The notes beneath the pieces were generated by a model that had not been told where the DNA came from, did no database searches, and saw only the letters and a program-made list of their open reading frames with translations. The position numbers were made by a program, and so were the translations under genes. 64,000 nucleotides of DNA, taken from Ophiosphaerella korrae. Lineage: Eukaryota; Ascomycota; Dothideomycetes; Pleosporales; Phaeosphaeriaceae. The stretch is from NCBI GenBank assembly GCA_028456385.1, contig JALNQF010000024.1, positions 310,001 through 374,000 on the forward strand. The letters run 5' to 3'. Shown here piece by piece: positions 9,540-20,797 of this stretch (the first letter of the stretch is position 1; each line of letters begins with the position of its first letter).

Positions 9540-11375
9540 TTAATCTGTGCCGAAGCCGCCCATCTCGACTAGGAAGCCGTCGGTGGAACACAGACCTTCG
9601 ACGCCCGCCATGCTCATGGGGAGACTGCCGCTGAGGTCCATAAGTTGGACGCTGGGACGGCGACTGCCGGGGGCGGAACCCATGTGGTGCGGCGCAAATG
9701 ACTGGTGGCGGGATTGTGCCATATGTTGGGCCCACGCGTGGTGTTGCAGTTGTTGTTGCTGCTGTTGTTGCTGTTGCTGCTGCTGCTGCTGTTGTTGTTG
9801 TTGTTGGATATGCATGTGGTGGACGGGCGTGGGCATGAGATGTTGTTGCTGTTGCTGTTGTTGGAGGTGTGAGGGGGTTGTGTGGTGGGAGAGGGGTATA
9901 TCTTCGTCGTCATCACCTTCGGCGTCGAGTTGGTCGCTGACAGGGTCGTCGATGACAGTGGGGGGCGCGGTGAAAGGGAGGGTTTCGGCTTTGACGGGAC
10001 TGGTCTGGCAAGTTGGTGGGAGGGTTGGATAGGTTTGGGGCGGGAGGCTGGCCATAGAGCAGCTGCGGGTGCTGGCGGGGCCGCGGGGGAGGGGGCGTTG
10101 GGCGGCCATGCCAGAGGAAGAGTTCCTGTTTTCCCGAATGACGCCCCTCCACTTGTCGATGAGGCGATCATAGTCCCAATTACGGAAGTCCATGCCATGC
10201 TTGCTGAGCTCCTTCGTGGTGTCGGTGCTGAGGTTGATGGAAATGGGTGAAATCTCTGGTGCGCCCGCCGTCCTCCTCAGATGCTCGATCTCTCTGCGCG
10301 CGTTCTCGAGCTGGACTTCGGCCTCGCGGCGGCGGTCGTCGGCGCGCGCATAGCAGCGCAGAATCTCCACCTGCCAGTAGTCCTGTCGGGTGCGGTCGGG
10401 CAGGTGTATCCAGTGGCTGAAGGCATCGGCGATGTGGCAGAAGAGCTTCTGTGGGTCCGGGTCGAACAGCGGCGGAGTGGGCAGCGGCGAATTGGCAGCC
10501 GAGGAAGGCGTCGAGTTGGGGCCGCCTAGCTGGGGATAGATCTGATTGATCTGACGCTGGCGCTGCTGGGCCAGGAGGCGCTCGCGGACATGCTTGTTCA
10601 ACGCGTCTAGCTGCTTCTGGCCAGGCGGGCTGATGGACCACGACTCGCTCGCGGCAAAAGGCGTGGGCGAGAAGAGGGTCGAGGGCGCGGGCAGGATCTG
10701 CAGACAGAGTGAGGGAAAATTGAGGGTGTAGGGGTCGAAGTCGAAGAGACTGGAGCCAGACGCCTCGCGCACGCTCTTGAGCAGCTCTCGCAGCGCCATC
10801 TCGGTCGCACTCGCAATCTCGGCCTCCTCGCTCGTCTTGAGGCGCTGATCCAGGTCGGCCTTTTGCACCTGACGCGACACGTCCCGCCGCATGTCTGGTG
10901 TTTTGGTGGCCAGCCCCCGCCCCGGCCGCTTGCCATGGCTCCAGCTCACGTCCTTGAAGTGTGTGCGTGACTTGTCCATCTGAAGCTCCTCCTCGTCCTC
11001 GTCGCCGTCATCCTCGTCGTCTTCGTCATCGGGGCTCTGAACCAATGTGGCGGAATCCCCGCTGGCCCGGCTGCGCTTCTTGTTTACGGGTGTGCAGCTT
11101 GCGGTGCCCCGATCGCCCTTCTTAGGGAGCGAGAAGCTGCCCTTGGCCTGCCGCCGGGTGATGCCGCCTCGCAGTTTGCGAATCTCATCGACAATGTGAA
11201 TGCCATCGGCGGCCTTGGGGTTCTTAGGCCTAATGTACAGGTCGAGATGGCGTCCCAGACTAGATGAGGTGAAGGCCTGGCCGCAGAAGGGGCAGTTTTT
11301 GTCCTTAGCGGCCTTGAGGCCTGATGGCTCGGCGGTAGATATGGGGGTCGAGTTGACGCTCTCTGTTTCGCCCAT
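9540..11375 (-). CDS. Zinc-finger-like nuclear protein with polyglutamine tract, 611 aa
   Basis: Single exon starting at ATG 11375 (MGETESVNSTP); the open frame extends further but without a better ATG. Residues about 28-43 (CPFCGQAFTSSSLGRH) form a C-x2-C...H finger followed by LDLYIRPKNP, a conserved start in a fungal family of uncharacterised zinc-finger proteins. Then come basic segments, an acidic run of D/E (about residues 110-130), a helical region (RLKTSEEAEIASATEMALRE), a conserved middle (FDPYTLNFPSLCLQILP...FSPTPF), a coiled-coil-like stretch (RRREAEVQLENARREIEHLRR) and an NWDYDRLIDKWRGVIRENR motif. The C terminus is Gln/His-rich with runs of about 8 and 19 glutamines. A nuclear regulatory role is inferred; DNA binding is not shown. 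It is co-oriented with and downstream of the ABC-F gene. Confidence 0.82.
   Translation of the reverse strand: MGETESVNSTPISTAEPSGLKAAKDKNCPFCGQAFTSSSLGRHLDLYIRPKNPKAADGIHIVDEIRKLRGGITRRQAKGSFSLPKKGDRGTASCTPVNKKRSRASGDSATLVQSPDDEDDEDDGDEDEEELQMDKSRTHFKDVSWSHGKRPGRGLATKTPDMRRDVSRQVQKADLDQRLKTSEEAEIASATEMALRELLKSVREASGSSLFDFDPYTLNFPSLCLQILPAPSTLFSPTPFAASESWSISPPGQKQLDALNKHVRERLLAQQRQRQINQIYPQLGGPNSTPSSAANSPLPTPPLFDPDPQKLFCHIADAFSHWIHLPDRTRQDYWQVEILRCYARADDRRREAEVQLENARREIEHLRRTAGAPEISPISINLSTDTTKELSKHGMDFRNWDYDRLIDKWRGVIRENRNSSSGMAAQRPLPRGPASTRSCSMASLPPQTYPTLPPTCQTSPVKAETLPFTAPPTVIDDPVSDQLDAEGDDDEDIPLSHHTTPSHLQQQQQQQHLMPTPVHHMHIQQQQQQQQQQQQQQQQQQQLQHHAWAQHMAQSRHQSFAPHHMGSAPGSRRPSVQLMDLSGSLPMSMAGVEGLCSTDGFLVEMGGFGTD
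9757..9865 (-). repeat. CAG/CAA repeat encoding polyglutamine
   Basis: Mixed CAA/CAG codons (read here as ttg/ctg on the plus strand) encode about 19 consecutive glutamines, with a second shorter run near 9840-9865. The longest pure CAG stretch is five codons. Such tracts vary in length between strains by slippage. Confidence 0.85.
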
Positions 11376-11893
11376 GATAGCTGTGGCTACTCTTGCTGTT
11401 TCAAAACTTGTTCCTTGAATTACTAAGCGCCTCCTCGCTCCTACGACATGATTACCTGTATTGTATGCAGCCAAAGAATAGCAACGAAAATGGAAATGGA
11501 ATGAAAGTGAGTGAGTGTAAATGAACGAATGAATGAATGAACGAATGACGATGTGCTCGAAAGAACGAGACGCAAGCAAAAGGAGCGACGGTGACGGTTG
11601 GTGGGTTGGTGGTCGCGGAGGCGAGAGCAAGAACTGGCCTTGGCGCAAAACTGCCCCTAACTCATTCGGAGCGTGGACATGGCTGGCCTAACAGCGTGTC
11701 CCACTTCCCACTCTTCCATGATGTGCGTGCACGTGACGCCCAAGCGTCAGTGCAGCCCGTCTTCGGGAGACCCAATACGGTCTAGCGCCCTGTCAGACGA
11801 GCCTAAACTGCCTCCCTTTGTGTGACTGGCCCAGTTCAGCCACCAAAATAATTCCCCTCATATCGCTTTTTGCTATTACTGACCTGCCCCAGC
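11376..11893. other. Intergenic between two co-oriented genes
   Basis: Contains the 3' flank of the ABC-F gene and the leader/promoter of the zinc-finger gene. Short GAAT/GAAC repeats occur near 11520-11550. No gene seen. Confidence 0.4.
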
Positions 11894-14181
11894 CTATGAT
11901 TTAGATATTCCCGCCCACCGCGCCGCCCGTCTTGCGGCAATTTCCTCGTACTCCGCCATGCCTCCATCCAGCCTCCGAATCTGCCCCTTGGCCAGTCGGT
12001 ACACCGCTCCTGGCCCTGCCCCTGTCTCGTCGCCCGACCACTCGCTGCTATCTTCGTCCTCATCGCCGCGAACCCCTGGCGCTAGCTTGTACGGCCGTTC
12101 TCCCTCAACTACGCTTCTGCCCATCGCTTAGCCTCCTCTCGGCATAGCCCAAATCTAGTGCACCAACTTACCTCATGAAGAATCTGTCGTGGGTGACCAC
12201 CAGCAGCGCTCCATCGTACTCTCGCAGCCCCAGCACCAATCCCATGATCGTGTCCGCGTCCAGGTGCGTCGTGACTTCGTCGAGAATGAGCAGCTGAGGC
12301 GGTGGCCAGAGCAGCTTCGCGAGTGCCACTCGTACTTTCTGACCGCCTGAGAGCAATGCCAGAGGAACGTCAGAGACTGTTTGCCCGTGCAGACCCAGGC
12401 CGCCGAGTAGACCGCGCGCATCCTTCTCTTGCAGCTCCTGGCCAACGGTTTCCATCACATGACGGAGGGCCGTCATTTGCATGTTCGACGATGCCAGGCT
12501 CGATATCTCCTCAATCGAGTGCTGCGAAAAGCGTCCGATGCGCGCTCTCGCATGTCTGGTTATAGACCCACTTGTCGGCATCAGTCCCCCCTCATCTCCA
12601 TTCCCCATGATCAACGACACAAGCGTCGTCTTCCCTGACCCATTCAATCCCGCCAGCCCAATCCTGGCACCGGCATGGATAGTTAGATTAATGTCCGTCA
12701 AGATTGCTACCTTCTTTTTCCGATATGAGAACCCCACCCTCTCAAGATTTACCAACGCTCCAGGAAACCTCAAATCAGGCGGCTGTTTAGGAAATGCCAA
12801 CAGCGGCAATGGATCGAAATCTGGCACTTCAATCTCCGCCCGGTTGGTAAGATGATAGCCCGCAAGATCGCGATTCAGTTTGAATCTTCCACCTTTGAGC
12901 CCAACTTCCATTCCCATCCGTTCATCAATTTTCTTCTTCCTAGATGCTGCCTGCTTCAATTTCTTGTCGTCTCCTTTTTCTTTCGCAGCCTTGATGTTTC
13001 CTGCTATACTCTTTTCCATGTGTTTCTTCTGCCGCTCCTGGGCATCCTTCATTTTAGTCAGCCATCTTGACTTCTTCCACCGTTCGCGCTCGTATGTGCT
13101 CAAATTACCGCGAAAAGTCTCGAGCTGTTGGTTGCGCAGAACGATGAGCTCGTCGGCCACCTCGTCGGCGAAAGCGCGATCGTGCGTGGTGATGAGCACA
13201 GTGGTGCGACTCAGGTTGCGGATATATTCTTGCAGCCAGAGGATAGAAGGTAGGTCGAGGAAATTCGTAGGCTCGTCGAGGAGCAGGACGTCGGCGTACT
13301 GCGTCAACGCGCAGGCCAGATCACAACGTGTTTTCCAGCCTCCAGACAACTCTGAGATCGGGCCATCGATACGGTCCTGCGTGAAGCCCAGCCCAAGCAA
13401 TACAACTCGGGCCTTCGCTTCTGCCTGCGCAGCATCCATAAGTTCCAACGACGCCTGAATACTCACCAACATATCCGCCGCATCCTTCGTCTCCTCGCTC
13501 AACCTCGTAGCATCAATCTCCTCTCCATCCTCCTCAAGTCTCCTCCCCTCCACCTCAAACCGCTCCTCCAACCGAATCAATTCCTTCCTCGCCTCCTTTC
13601 CCCTCGCCCCACTCCGCCTCTCGGCAACCCTCCTCCCCTCCTCAAGCCTTCCCCCCAACCTCCCATACCCAACCCGCCTATACGCTTGCACAACTCCCAT
13701 CCCATCCGCCCCCTCAAACGCCTCGCTCAACATCCTTGCCTCCTCCACATACCGCTCTCGCACCGTGTCGCTCCGCACGACATGCTGCAACACGGTTTCA
13801 CCCCGCGCTTCCCCACCCCCCTCCCGCACCTGCCCCAACAACAAAATCTTCACGCTCCACGGTATCCCCGGCACCAAGCCCTCGCTTATGGCGCGCAGCA
13901 GTGTGGACTTGCCCGTCCCGTTGCGCCCAACTAACACGTAGTGCCGCCCCTCCACGAGGTGCAGCATCGTGCGCGACAGTAGGTCGCGGTTTGAGATGGA
14001 GATGGAGAGGTCTTTGATCAGGATCTAGGGCTGTTAGACGGGCGTAGAGGGGTGGTCGGGGGCGTACTTCTTTCGATGCCGGGGCATCGACTGCGTCGAG
14101 CGCGTAGCGGGATTGCTGCGCTGTGACGACTATACCGTGCTCGTCGCTCGCTGTGGATTTGTCTTTGGATTTGCGCACCAT
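11894..14181 (-). CDS. ABC-F family ATPase, 729 aa
   Basis: Three exons: 14181-14068, 14024-12172 and 12116-11894, with introns of 43 and 55 bp. Two ABC domains occur without membrane segments, which defines ABC-F. Domain 1 has Walker A GRNGTGKS (about residue 71), signature ELSGGWKTR and Walker B VLLLDEPTNFLD. The inter-domain linker is basic and helical (KKHMEKSIAGNIKAAKEKGD). Domain 2 has Walker A GLNGSGKTT, signature LLSGGQKVR and Walker B LLILDEVTTHLD. ABC-F proteins act on ribosomes in translation or ribosome biogenesis (for example Arb1, Gcn20, New1); which one this matches is not certain, with Arb1/ABCF2-like a guess. The second Walker B departs from the usual DEPTNHLD. The last exon gives an acidic tail ending in a conserved-looking RLAKGQIRRLDGGMAEYEE segment. 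The first exon holds only the basic N terminus (MVRKSKDKS). Confidence 0.9.
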
Positions 14182-15415
14182 TGTGTCGTTGAATATAACA
14201 GTCTGATGGAGTAAAAGTAATGTAATTCGAGTCAATCAAACAAGACCTGGAATGGTGTGTGAATGTGTGTGAGACTTGTTATCTATGGATTTCCTAGGCG
14301 TGCTCGATGGGCATTTATATCGTTGCGATGAGTGTATGGTGGTTGTTGGAATTACCGCATTGGGATGGTGCGCTAGGTGTCAGGATGAGTCGAGTGCGGG
14401 CGATGTAATTGGTTGAAGTCGAGCGCAGTGGTAGGACGAGGTGTGAGCGTGATAAAAAAAAATTCTGACGGCTGTTGGGGGAGGAGGGAAGTAAGGTATG
14501 ATTATGTGAGCTTTAGGATGTGTTTGAGAGGCTGGGATTGGGGAAGTGATGTGGGGTTGTCTTTGCCTTGTGATGGGCTGGTTAGAAGTTTATACTTTCC
14601 AGCGTATGTAGGGAGAGCAAAGTTTCCAACGACTTTTCCAAGACAAGGGCAAGATTTAAATAGTTGGAAGACGAGTCATGTAGAATTGGTAAATATTTTG
14701 TATTAATTCCTGGTTGGCAGGTACATTGAGTTTCTGTAAAATGATTTTCCTAGTTGTTTTTGACTATCGGTAACAATTGTATGTGTAGCGTGTGTAATTT
14801 AATATATTGTAGTGTTTTCGTGTTATACGTAGCTATGAAGGAGTTTTTTCTGTTAATTTAGACGCTTACTTGATTGAGTTGGCTACTGTGGGTATGATCT
14901 TGATACTCTAGGCGTATGGTTCTACTTGAATGATTTGAGAAGCTGTCTCGCAGTGGCAAATAATTTCAACCCTACCTTAGGAGCAATTATTATGGCATTT
15001 AGAAAACACTCAGGTTGTATCTCATCGACTATGGAAGTGTTCTTTCGGCGTAGAGGGCTTGTACCGAATTTCTCGTAGCAAGCCATACCTCCTTGGAATA
15101 CTTGACAAGATATAATGCAGCGCTGAATTCGATTGATAATATGACTTCCACTTGAAACGGCAAGCCAGTCAGTCTATGCGGCATGACTCCGTTGATCTCA
15201 AGCGCATTTGCGGGGTAAAAAAAGATGTTGCTTGTGTTGTCACTGTTTATTCACTGGTCATGCCTTCCTAATTCAACGTCACCATCACTTTTGCATGTGA
15301 GGGCCTCTTCCTCGACAATAGCGTGCTGATAGCACCTGAAATCACGACGGGCCAACGATTCGGGCTGCACTTTGCACTTCCCCACTCCTCGTGCTCGATA
15401 TCAATCAAAGTCAAC
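14182..15415. other. Divergent intergenic region, 1.2 kb
   Basis: Shared upstream region of the ABC-F gene (minus) and the disordered-protein gene (plus). An open frame at 14413-14706 has no family signal. No repeats recognised. Confidence 0.45.
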
Positions 15416-16555
15416 ATGGCAGCACCCGCTACCACACCCCCATGTTCTACGACCGGAGCCAAAACCGAAACGAAAATGCAATGGTTACAGCGACGTCTGC
15501 GAAGGCTTCCATCTATCCAGCCAACTAACGATGGGGCAAATGGTGGATTGAAGGAGCATTCGCCTGTTAAGCGGCCTCAGACTGCGCCATCCAGCCCAAA
15601 CACAGAAGATGCGAGCGCAATACCCCCGGTCCCATCCATCCCTATTTGCATTCAGCAGCCCTTCGATGCTATCTCACCCCCGCCTCTCCCAAGGCCCAAC
15701 TCGGGCATCGTGCGGAATGTCAATGCGTGGCTCGATGCCAGCATCAGCACCCCATCACCTCCCCTCATGGGCGGGGTCTCGTACTGGAAGAAGGCTGTTG
15801 GGACTGACACGAAAAACACGGCTGGCATCCAGCATGCTACGCCTATCATACAGGAGCCGGGAGTTAGCCAGACACTCATCTCTCCTAACTATCAGATTAA
15901 GGTGTTTCGTCGCCATGCCAAGAAGATACAGGTGCAAATGCCTCGACTGGCGCGCAACAAGTCGCAAGGGATGGTGACTCGAAAGCAAATTAACAGGCGT
16001 TCAATCTCAGTGCCCGTCTTTGGAGTTCCATACGAACTGATGCAACAAGGTGCTCCACCCAGGAACTCGATCCAAGCTGGAGTCTTGTTGACTCCTTCCG
16101 CATGCGTACGGTCAGCTAGGTCAACTAAATCACCTGCAGAGCCTACAGCAACGTCACCAACCGACGATCATCTACTTGGGCAGCCTCAGATTCGTTATGA
16201 TAGCCCAGCGAGCGCAAGGACAAGTGAGGCCGAGGGGAGCATAGAGCGCCGAATAAATGCTATTTTCAAGCGGAGGACCAAGAGCGCAGATAGCACTCGA
16301 CCATCGACAGCCATTGCGCGCGTTACCCACGAAGGTTCAATGGGGAACTTATCCGATGCTCCAACGTACTTTTCAGGGCCGCCTCCGCCGTCGTATTGTT
16401 CACGTCCAGACTCAACCGTCACAACTTCGTCCTTTGGCTGCATCGATGGTATGAATCCAGCGCAACGCCACATCAGCCACCAGCGAACGGCCCCCCAACG
16501 TGGCGTAAAAGGGAGGCTCAAGAGGTTCGCACATAATTTTACGGCCCCAGGATGA
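15416..16555 (+). CDS. Disordered basic/proline-rich protein of unknown function, 379 aa
   Basis: Single open frame; first ATG at 15416 (CAACATGGC, good context). The protein is rich in Pro, Ser, Thr and Arg and lacks predicted globular domains by eye. Recurrent features are short basic clusters (MQWLQRRLRRLP, FKRRTKSADS, GRLKRFAHNF) and proline tracts (SPPPLPRPNSG, PPPPSY). The segment GIVRNVNAWLDASISTPSPPLMGGVSYWKKA looks more ordered and could be the conserved core. I do not recognise the family. Codon use resembles its neighbours, so it is probably a genuine fungal gene. It is followed at 17.1 kb by another disordered protein on the same strand. Confidence 0.7.
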   Translation: MAAPATTPPCSTTGAKTETKMQWLQRRLRRLPSIQPTNDGANGGLKEHSPVKRPQTAPSSPNTEDASAIPPVPSIPICIQQPFDAISPPPLPRPNSGIVRNVNAWLDASISTPSPPLMGGVSYWKKAVGTDTKNTAGIQHATPIIQEPGVSQTLISPNYQIKVFRRHAKKIQVQMPRLARNKSQGMVTRKQINRRSISVPVFGVPYELMQQGAPPRNSIQAGVLLTPSACVRSARSTKSPAEPTATSPTDDHLLGQPQIRYDSPASARTSEAEGSIERRINAIFKRRTKSADSTRPSTAIARVTHEGSMGNLSDAPTYFSGPPPPSYCSRPDSTVTTSSFGCIDGMNPAQRHISHQRTAPQRGVKGRLKRFAHNFTAPG

Positions 16556-17101
16556 AAGTGAACGGGGATGAGAAAAGGGCAAGGAGGAGAGGGGACGAGA
16601 TATCATGACATGGATAATGAAGCATCTAGATATGGGACGGGGTTTGGCGGACATGACACAAGGATAGCGCATGATATGCGTCGCACACTCTTTAGGAAAA
16701 AGGAAGGTCTACGCGGATGAAGATCTGAATTAGATACCAGAATAATCACATCCAAACAAACAACGAAGCGGGTGATCAATGGTTGTGGCGCGTTTGCGTT
16801 CGGGCGGTGACGTTGGGCGGCCCGCGGTCAACCGAAAGCGTCGCGGCCGGCTCACCGCTTGCTCCTTCTGACGATTTGGCGATGCGCTCGACCACTGATA
16901 ATCAATGTCATTGGGCCCAAACGTGGCACCGACTGTACCACTGACCGTCTCTCCAACCCATGCAATTGACCTCCAGCCAGACAAAGACACGACAACCCAC
17001 CAGCTCTCTCATCACCAAATCACGACCCGCCTACAGCTAGCAATTGCTGCAGCCCGCACAGCCAAACAGAAGACAGCAGTGCAACAGGGCCAAAAGCAAC
17101 C
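16556..17101. other. Intergenic, leader of the TCO89-like gene
   Basis: Holds the 3' flank of the upstream gene and the CA-rich leader of the TCO89-like gene. No other gene seen. Confidence 0.4.
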
Positions 17102-18856
17102 ATGGCCTCTGCGGACGACGCTCATTCGCGGACGACCAGACGGCCAACCGCCATGGCCAGACAGTCATCTGCACAGTCGCATCTATCCGAGGGCGAGCCC
17201 CAGCGACCCCAGCAGCACAAAGCCCAGCGCCATCATGTTGTCGGCCAGCGCGTGCAAAGGAACACGTCGTTTGGCAAGAACCTGAACAAACTCAACAAGG
17301 CCCAGCAGGCCCAGCAGGCTCAGCAGGTTCAGCTGCAACAGGCCCAACAGACCCAAGCCGCGGAAAAAGAGGGGCGACACCACCGCCGCACCCAGTCTGG
17401 AAACTCGGTATCGGCCCCCAGCAGCCCGCGACCCAGCTTCAAGCGCCATGCTTTGTCTGGAGGTGTTGTAAGGGCAGCCCACCAGGCGCATAATCCGGCT
17501 GGACTGCGCAAGAATCATTCCAGCGGCCACCTCGCCCGCCAGGGACAGACAAAGCACATGCTCAAGTCCTCCAAGAGCGAGGTTTCCGTCTCCAAGAAGC
17601 TGCTTGGCCCTTCGCGCTCACGCCAGACGTCGCCAGACAGCCATCCTACTGTGCACTTTGACGTCGGCAGCGACGAAGAAGAAGAAGAGGAGGGCGGCGA
17701 CGACGGCTGGACAGAGGAGAGCGCCTCGCAATCGCCCACCACCACGCGCTCCAACACGCGCTCTAACTCGGTCATCCTCGACGCTCAGCACAAGCTTGCA
17801 GAGCGAAACATGGAGAACAACCGCGGCGACCCGTCGCAGCTGGTCGCCAGCCGCCACCCCACGTCTCCAAGCACCCAGACATCACCCGAACGAACACGCC
17901 CTGCGGCTGCAACGAATGGAAGCAGCTCTCACCACTCACGCCCGCCGGATGCTGACTTGATTACCTCGCGCCTCCTCCAACGCAGCGCCTCTCACACTGT
18001 CCCTCCGCAGACGACATCGGTCGCGGCGACTGTGGGTGCGGCGACCGATCGCCACACGATTGTTGGTACCCTTGGTACCAGCGCTGCCTCTACGTTAGTA
18101 GACACACCTGGACGGGACCTGGTGTCGCGCTTCATGGATGGAGATGGCTCGGCCGGTACTCCACATGATGCAGGCTATATGCCATCGCACAAGTCGTCCA
18201 AAGCCGATCTCAATCCAAGTAAGAGAAACAAGTCGATGCCAAACGTCAGCGGCGCAGAAACGCCAAACAGGACGCCCTCGCGCTCAGGCGCAACAACGCC
18301 CACCAACCTACCGCCGTCGCGAACCCAGCAGAAGCTCATGCTGCAACGCGCCTCCTCCAACATCGATCCCCAGAAGTTAGTCCCAGTCACTCTCCCGCGC
18401 GCCGGTGGCCCTACCTTTATCCAGTCCAGCATCAACTACAATGCTCACGGTGAAGGCCGTCTGGACCCGCGCTTGCAGCAGCAATTCAACCATGTTGCCG
18501 TCGAGTATAAAGTTGTGCGGCGCTACCGCAACCCCATCGCCGACTCTATGCTCCGCATCCACCAAATGCCGGGCATGTCGCGCAAAACACGAATCCCCAA
18601 GTCGCCCACGACCAACGGGAAGCATGGGTCCACCAGCCTGAGCACAAGTTTCGAGACGGGCATTGAAACAGATGGAGCGAGCTCGCGCAAACCGGCACGA
18701 GTCAGTTTCGACAAGGACGACAGCCGCCCGCGGAGTCGACGCAGCGAAGGCGACGCTGGACAGAGCTATGACAGCGAGCGGGCGCGCAGTCGCAACGAGG
18801 CGGAAGAAATCTGTCGCCGGCTCTGGGAAAGCGCAGAAATCATGGAAGCAGATTGA
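17102..18856 (+). CDS. TCO89: TORC1 subunit TCO89-like protein, 584 aa
   Basis: Single exon; the ATG at 17102 has strong context (CAACCATGG). The protein is largely disordered. Short motifs identify it: QRNTSFGKNLNKLN (about residues 52-65), a Gln/Ala repeat (AQQAQQAQQVQLQQAQQ), HRRTQSGNSVSAPSSPRPSF, an acidic EEEEEEGGDDGW stretch, QQKLMLQRASSNIDP, and YKVVRRYRNPIADSMLRI towards the C terminus, ending in EEICRRLWESAE. The NTSFGKN..KL start and the LMLQRASSNI and RRYRNP..DS motifs are those I associate with the fungal TCO89 family, a fungus-specific TORC1 component at the vacuolar membrane involved in nutrient and stress signalling. No catalytic domain is expected. Many S/T-P and RxxS sites suggest heavy phosphorylation (inference). 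A family search would confirm the assignment. Confidence 0.8.
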   Translation: MASADDAHSRTTRRPTAMARQSSAQSHLSEGEPQRPQQHKAQRHHVVGQRVQRNTSFGKNLNKLNKAQQAQQAQQVQLQQAQQTQAAEKEGRHHRRTQSGNSVSAPSSPRPSFKRHALSGGVVRAAHQAHNPAGLRKNHSSGHLARQGQTKHMLKSSKSEVSVSKKLLGPSRSRQTSPDSHPTVHFDVGSDEEEEEEGGDDGWTEESASQSPTTTRSNTRSNSVILDAQHKLAERNMENNRGDPSQLVASRHPTSPSTQTSPERTRPAAATNGSSSHHSRPPDADLITSRLLQRSASHTVPPQTTSVAATVGAATDRHTIVGTLGTSAASTLVDTPGRDLVSRFMDGDGSAGTPHDAGYMPSHKSSKADLNPSKRNKSMPNVSGAETPNRTPSRSGATTPTNLPPSRTQQKLMLQRASSNIDPQKLVPVTLPRAGGPTFIQSSINYNAHGEGRLDPRLQQQFNHVAVEYKVVRRYRNPIADSMLRIHQMPGMSRKTRIPKSPTTNGKHGSTSLSTSFETGIETDGASSRKPARVSFDKDDSRPRSRRSEGDAGQSYDSERARSRNEAEEICRRLWESAEIMEAD

Positions 18857-20797
18857 AGGATCCGATTTGGATGGGGGCAATATCATAACAGCCGCAACAC
18901 AGACATTCGTTCATCACATCTCAATCTTGCAGACAATAGCGGGCATCTGGGGACAGCCTAGCGCGCGGTGCACTGGTCGCAGGTATGTGCCTGCTGGCGG
19001 AGTGCGAGGTCATGTGTCTGTGTTTTGGCACACAGGGGCCTTTGGCCTCCAGCCTTGCTTCGGGCATTGGATGCTCGGCAAGGCTGGCAGACTTGGTTTT
19101 CGAGTGCTGACACTTGCACAAGTAGGACGGGGCCGAAATTCGCTATGCGCTTTGGGAAGCTGCTTGGAGGGGCGCAATTTGTTAGGCGCGCGTATGAGCT
19201 GGGGTGAATCAGACTGGAGCCAGCACGCTGAATCAGAAGCAGCTGGACGCAACGCTGGCTATTTCGCGCGCGAGGCTCTGCTGGGCGCCTGCAACAAATG
19301 AAGCACTGTGTTGTGTAAAAAAGGTAGCAATATGAATAGGACGGGGGCTGGTGTGTAGCCAATGGGCGGCCGCAATGCTGGGCTGGAGTCAAATGGCAAT
19401 TTTATTTCTTTGGCGGCCGGGGCCCCATTGACGTGACAACGCTGATTAACTACGCTCAGCACGACTAGTTTCTATGTGTCATGTCCCATCGCGAGCAAAT
19501 GCGAGAGTCACACTGCGCCGTGCTGCCACGCTGTGTTCTTGCATGTCTTCACGTGCGACTTGCGTGCGCCGACGTGGCACACCAAGCACATGTTGGGATT
19601 CGACAATGCAGTCAGATCTTTTGCAGAGACTTGCAAGCTTGTGTAAGCGGCCCTTTGTTCTATTGCTCTAGGTGCTGAACGCCCTTGTTCGCGGCACTTA
19701 CGCTACCAGTCTTTCACTCGCCGTGGCTGAGACCCCCTTCGTCAGAGGCCAAAGCGCTGCATTTCCACGGCTGCCATGCGTCTTGGTCGCTGGTAACGAA
19801 TGGTTGGCGTGCAGTGGAGTGGAGTCCAGCCAGTCGCTCAGTCTAGTCCAGTCGGTGAGCTTGCCTTGGTCGCGCTGCGCTGGACGTGGTGCGGGTGCAT
19901 AGTAACACAAGGTTTACGGGCTGCAGTGCGCCTTCTTTGCTGGCTCCAGTCACGTTTTGTGCAGCCTGGGGCTGTGGGCTGGGGATTGGCTGTGCATGTT
20001 TCAGGGCAGAGGAGGGCAATGGTGGGACGGTGCGAGTGTGAGAGAAGTGTAGTCGCGCGGGCTCCAAGGCGGCGAATTTCTTCGCGGCGAGATGGCCCAA
20101 AAAAAAAAAAAAGAAGAAAAAAGAAGAAGAACCGGGTCTTGCTGCTGGTGACGATGGTGAGCCATGGTAAGATTTTCCGGTAGCATCGTGTAAGCCCAGC
20201 GCAGAGGCTGCTGTTGAGCGCGGGTCGAGGCAGCGATTTGCCGTGCGTTGCAGCGATTTGGGCGATCCCGCTGGGCTTGGCAGGCACCAGGGCAAGCGCC
20301 AGGCGGGCCATGCAGTAGCGGCTCCACTAGCGCCATGTCGTTGGCCGAAATTGCGCCAGGATCAGGGAAATTGCGCCTCATCAGACAGGCCCTCGCCCTT
20401 TTGCCCTGCCCCCGGGCCCACGCCGTTGTTTGCTTTCCCTCTAAAACGCTCCGTCCTCGCACTGTCCATCGCCCTACTGCACTGTCTTTACTCTTATCCA
20501 ACGCCGCCCTCAGGCTGAGCTTGCTCTTCTGATTCACCCACATTCTTTGTTGCGAACAGACAATACAAACACTCTTTCCTCGCTCCAAAGCCCGATATCC
20601 ATTGTTTATATCAAATACCATACCGCGCTTGCGCACTATTGCCCATCCAGCACACACACGAAACCAGCCTTCTGTCGCAGACGCTTCTTCCCTGTCGCCC
20701 ACCCAGGCCTCAAGACTCGAACATCTGCACCTGGCAGCAAATCAACACTTGATCGCAAACAACACGTTACCGTCACTACTACGAATCAGCCGCCACC
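18857..20797. other. Intergenic, 1.9 kb, with purine tract and long leader
   Basis: Between two co-oriented genes. An A-run/AAG purine tract occurs at 20099-20131. The last 300 bp are pyrimidine-rich (CTTTCC, CGCTCC, TCTTCC), as in long fungal leaders. Overlapping open frames on both strands are low-complexity shadows. No gene or RNA recognised. Confidence 0.45.
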
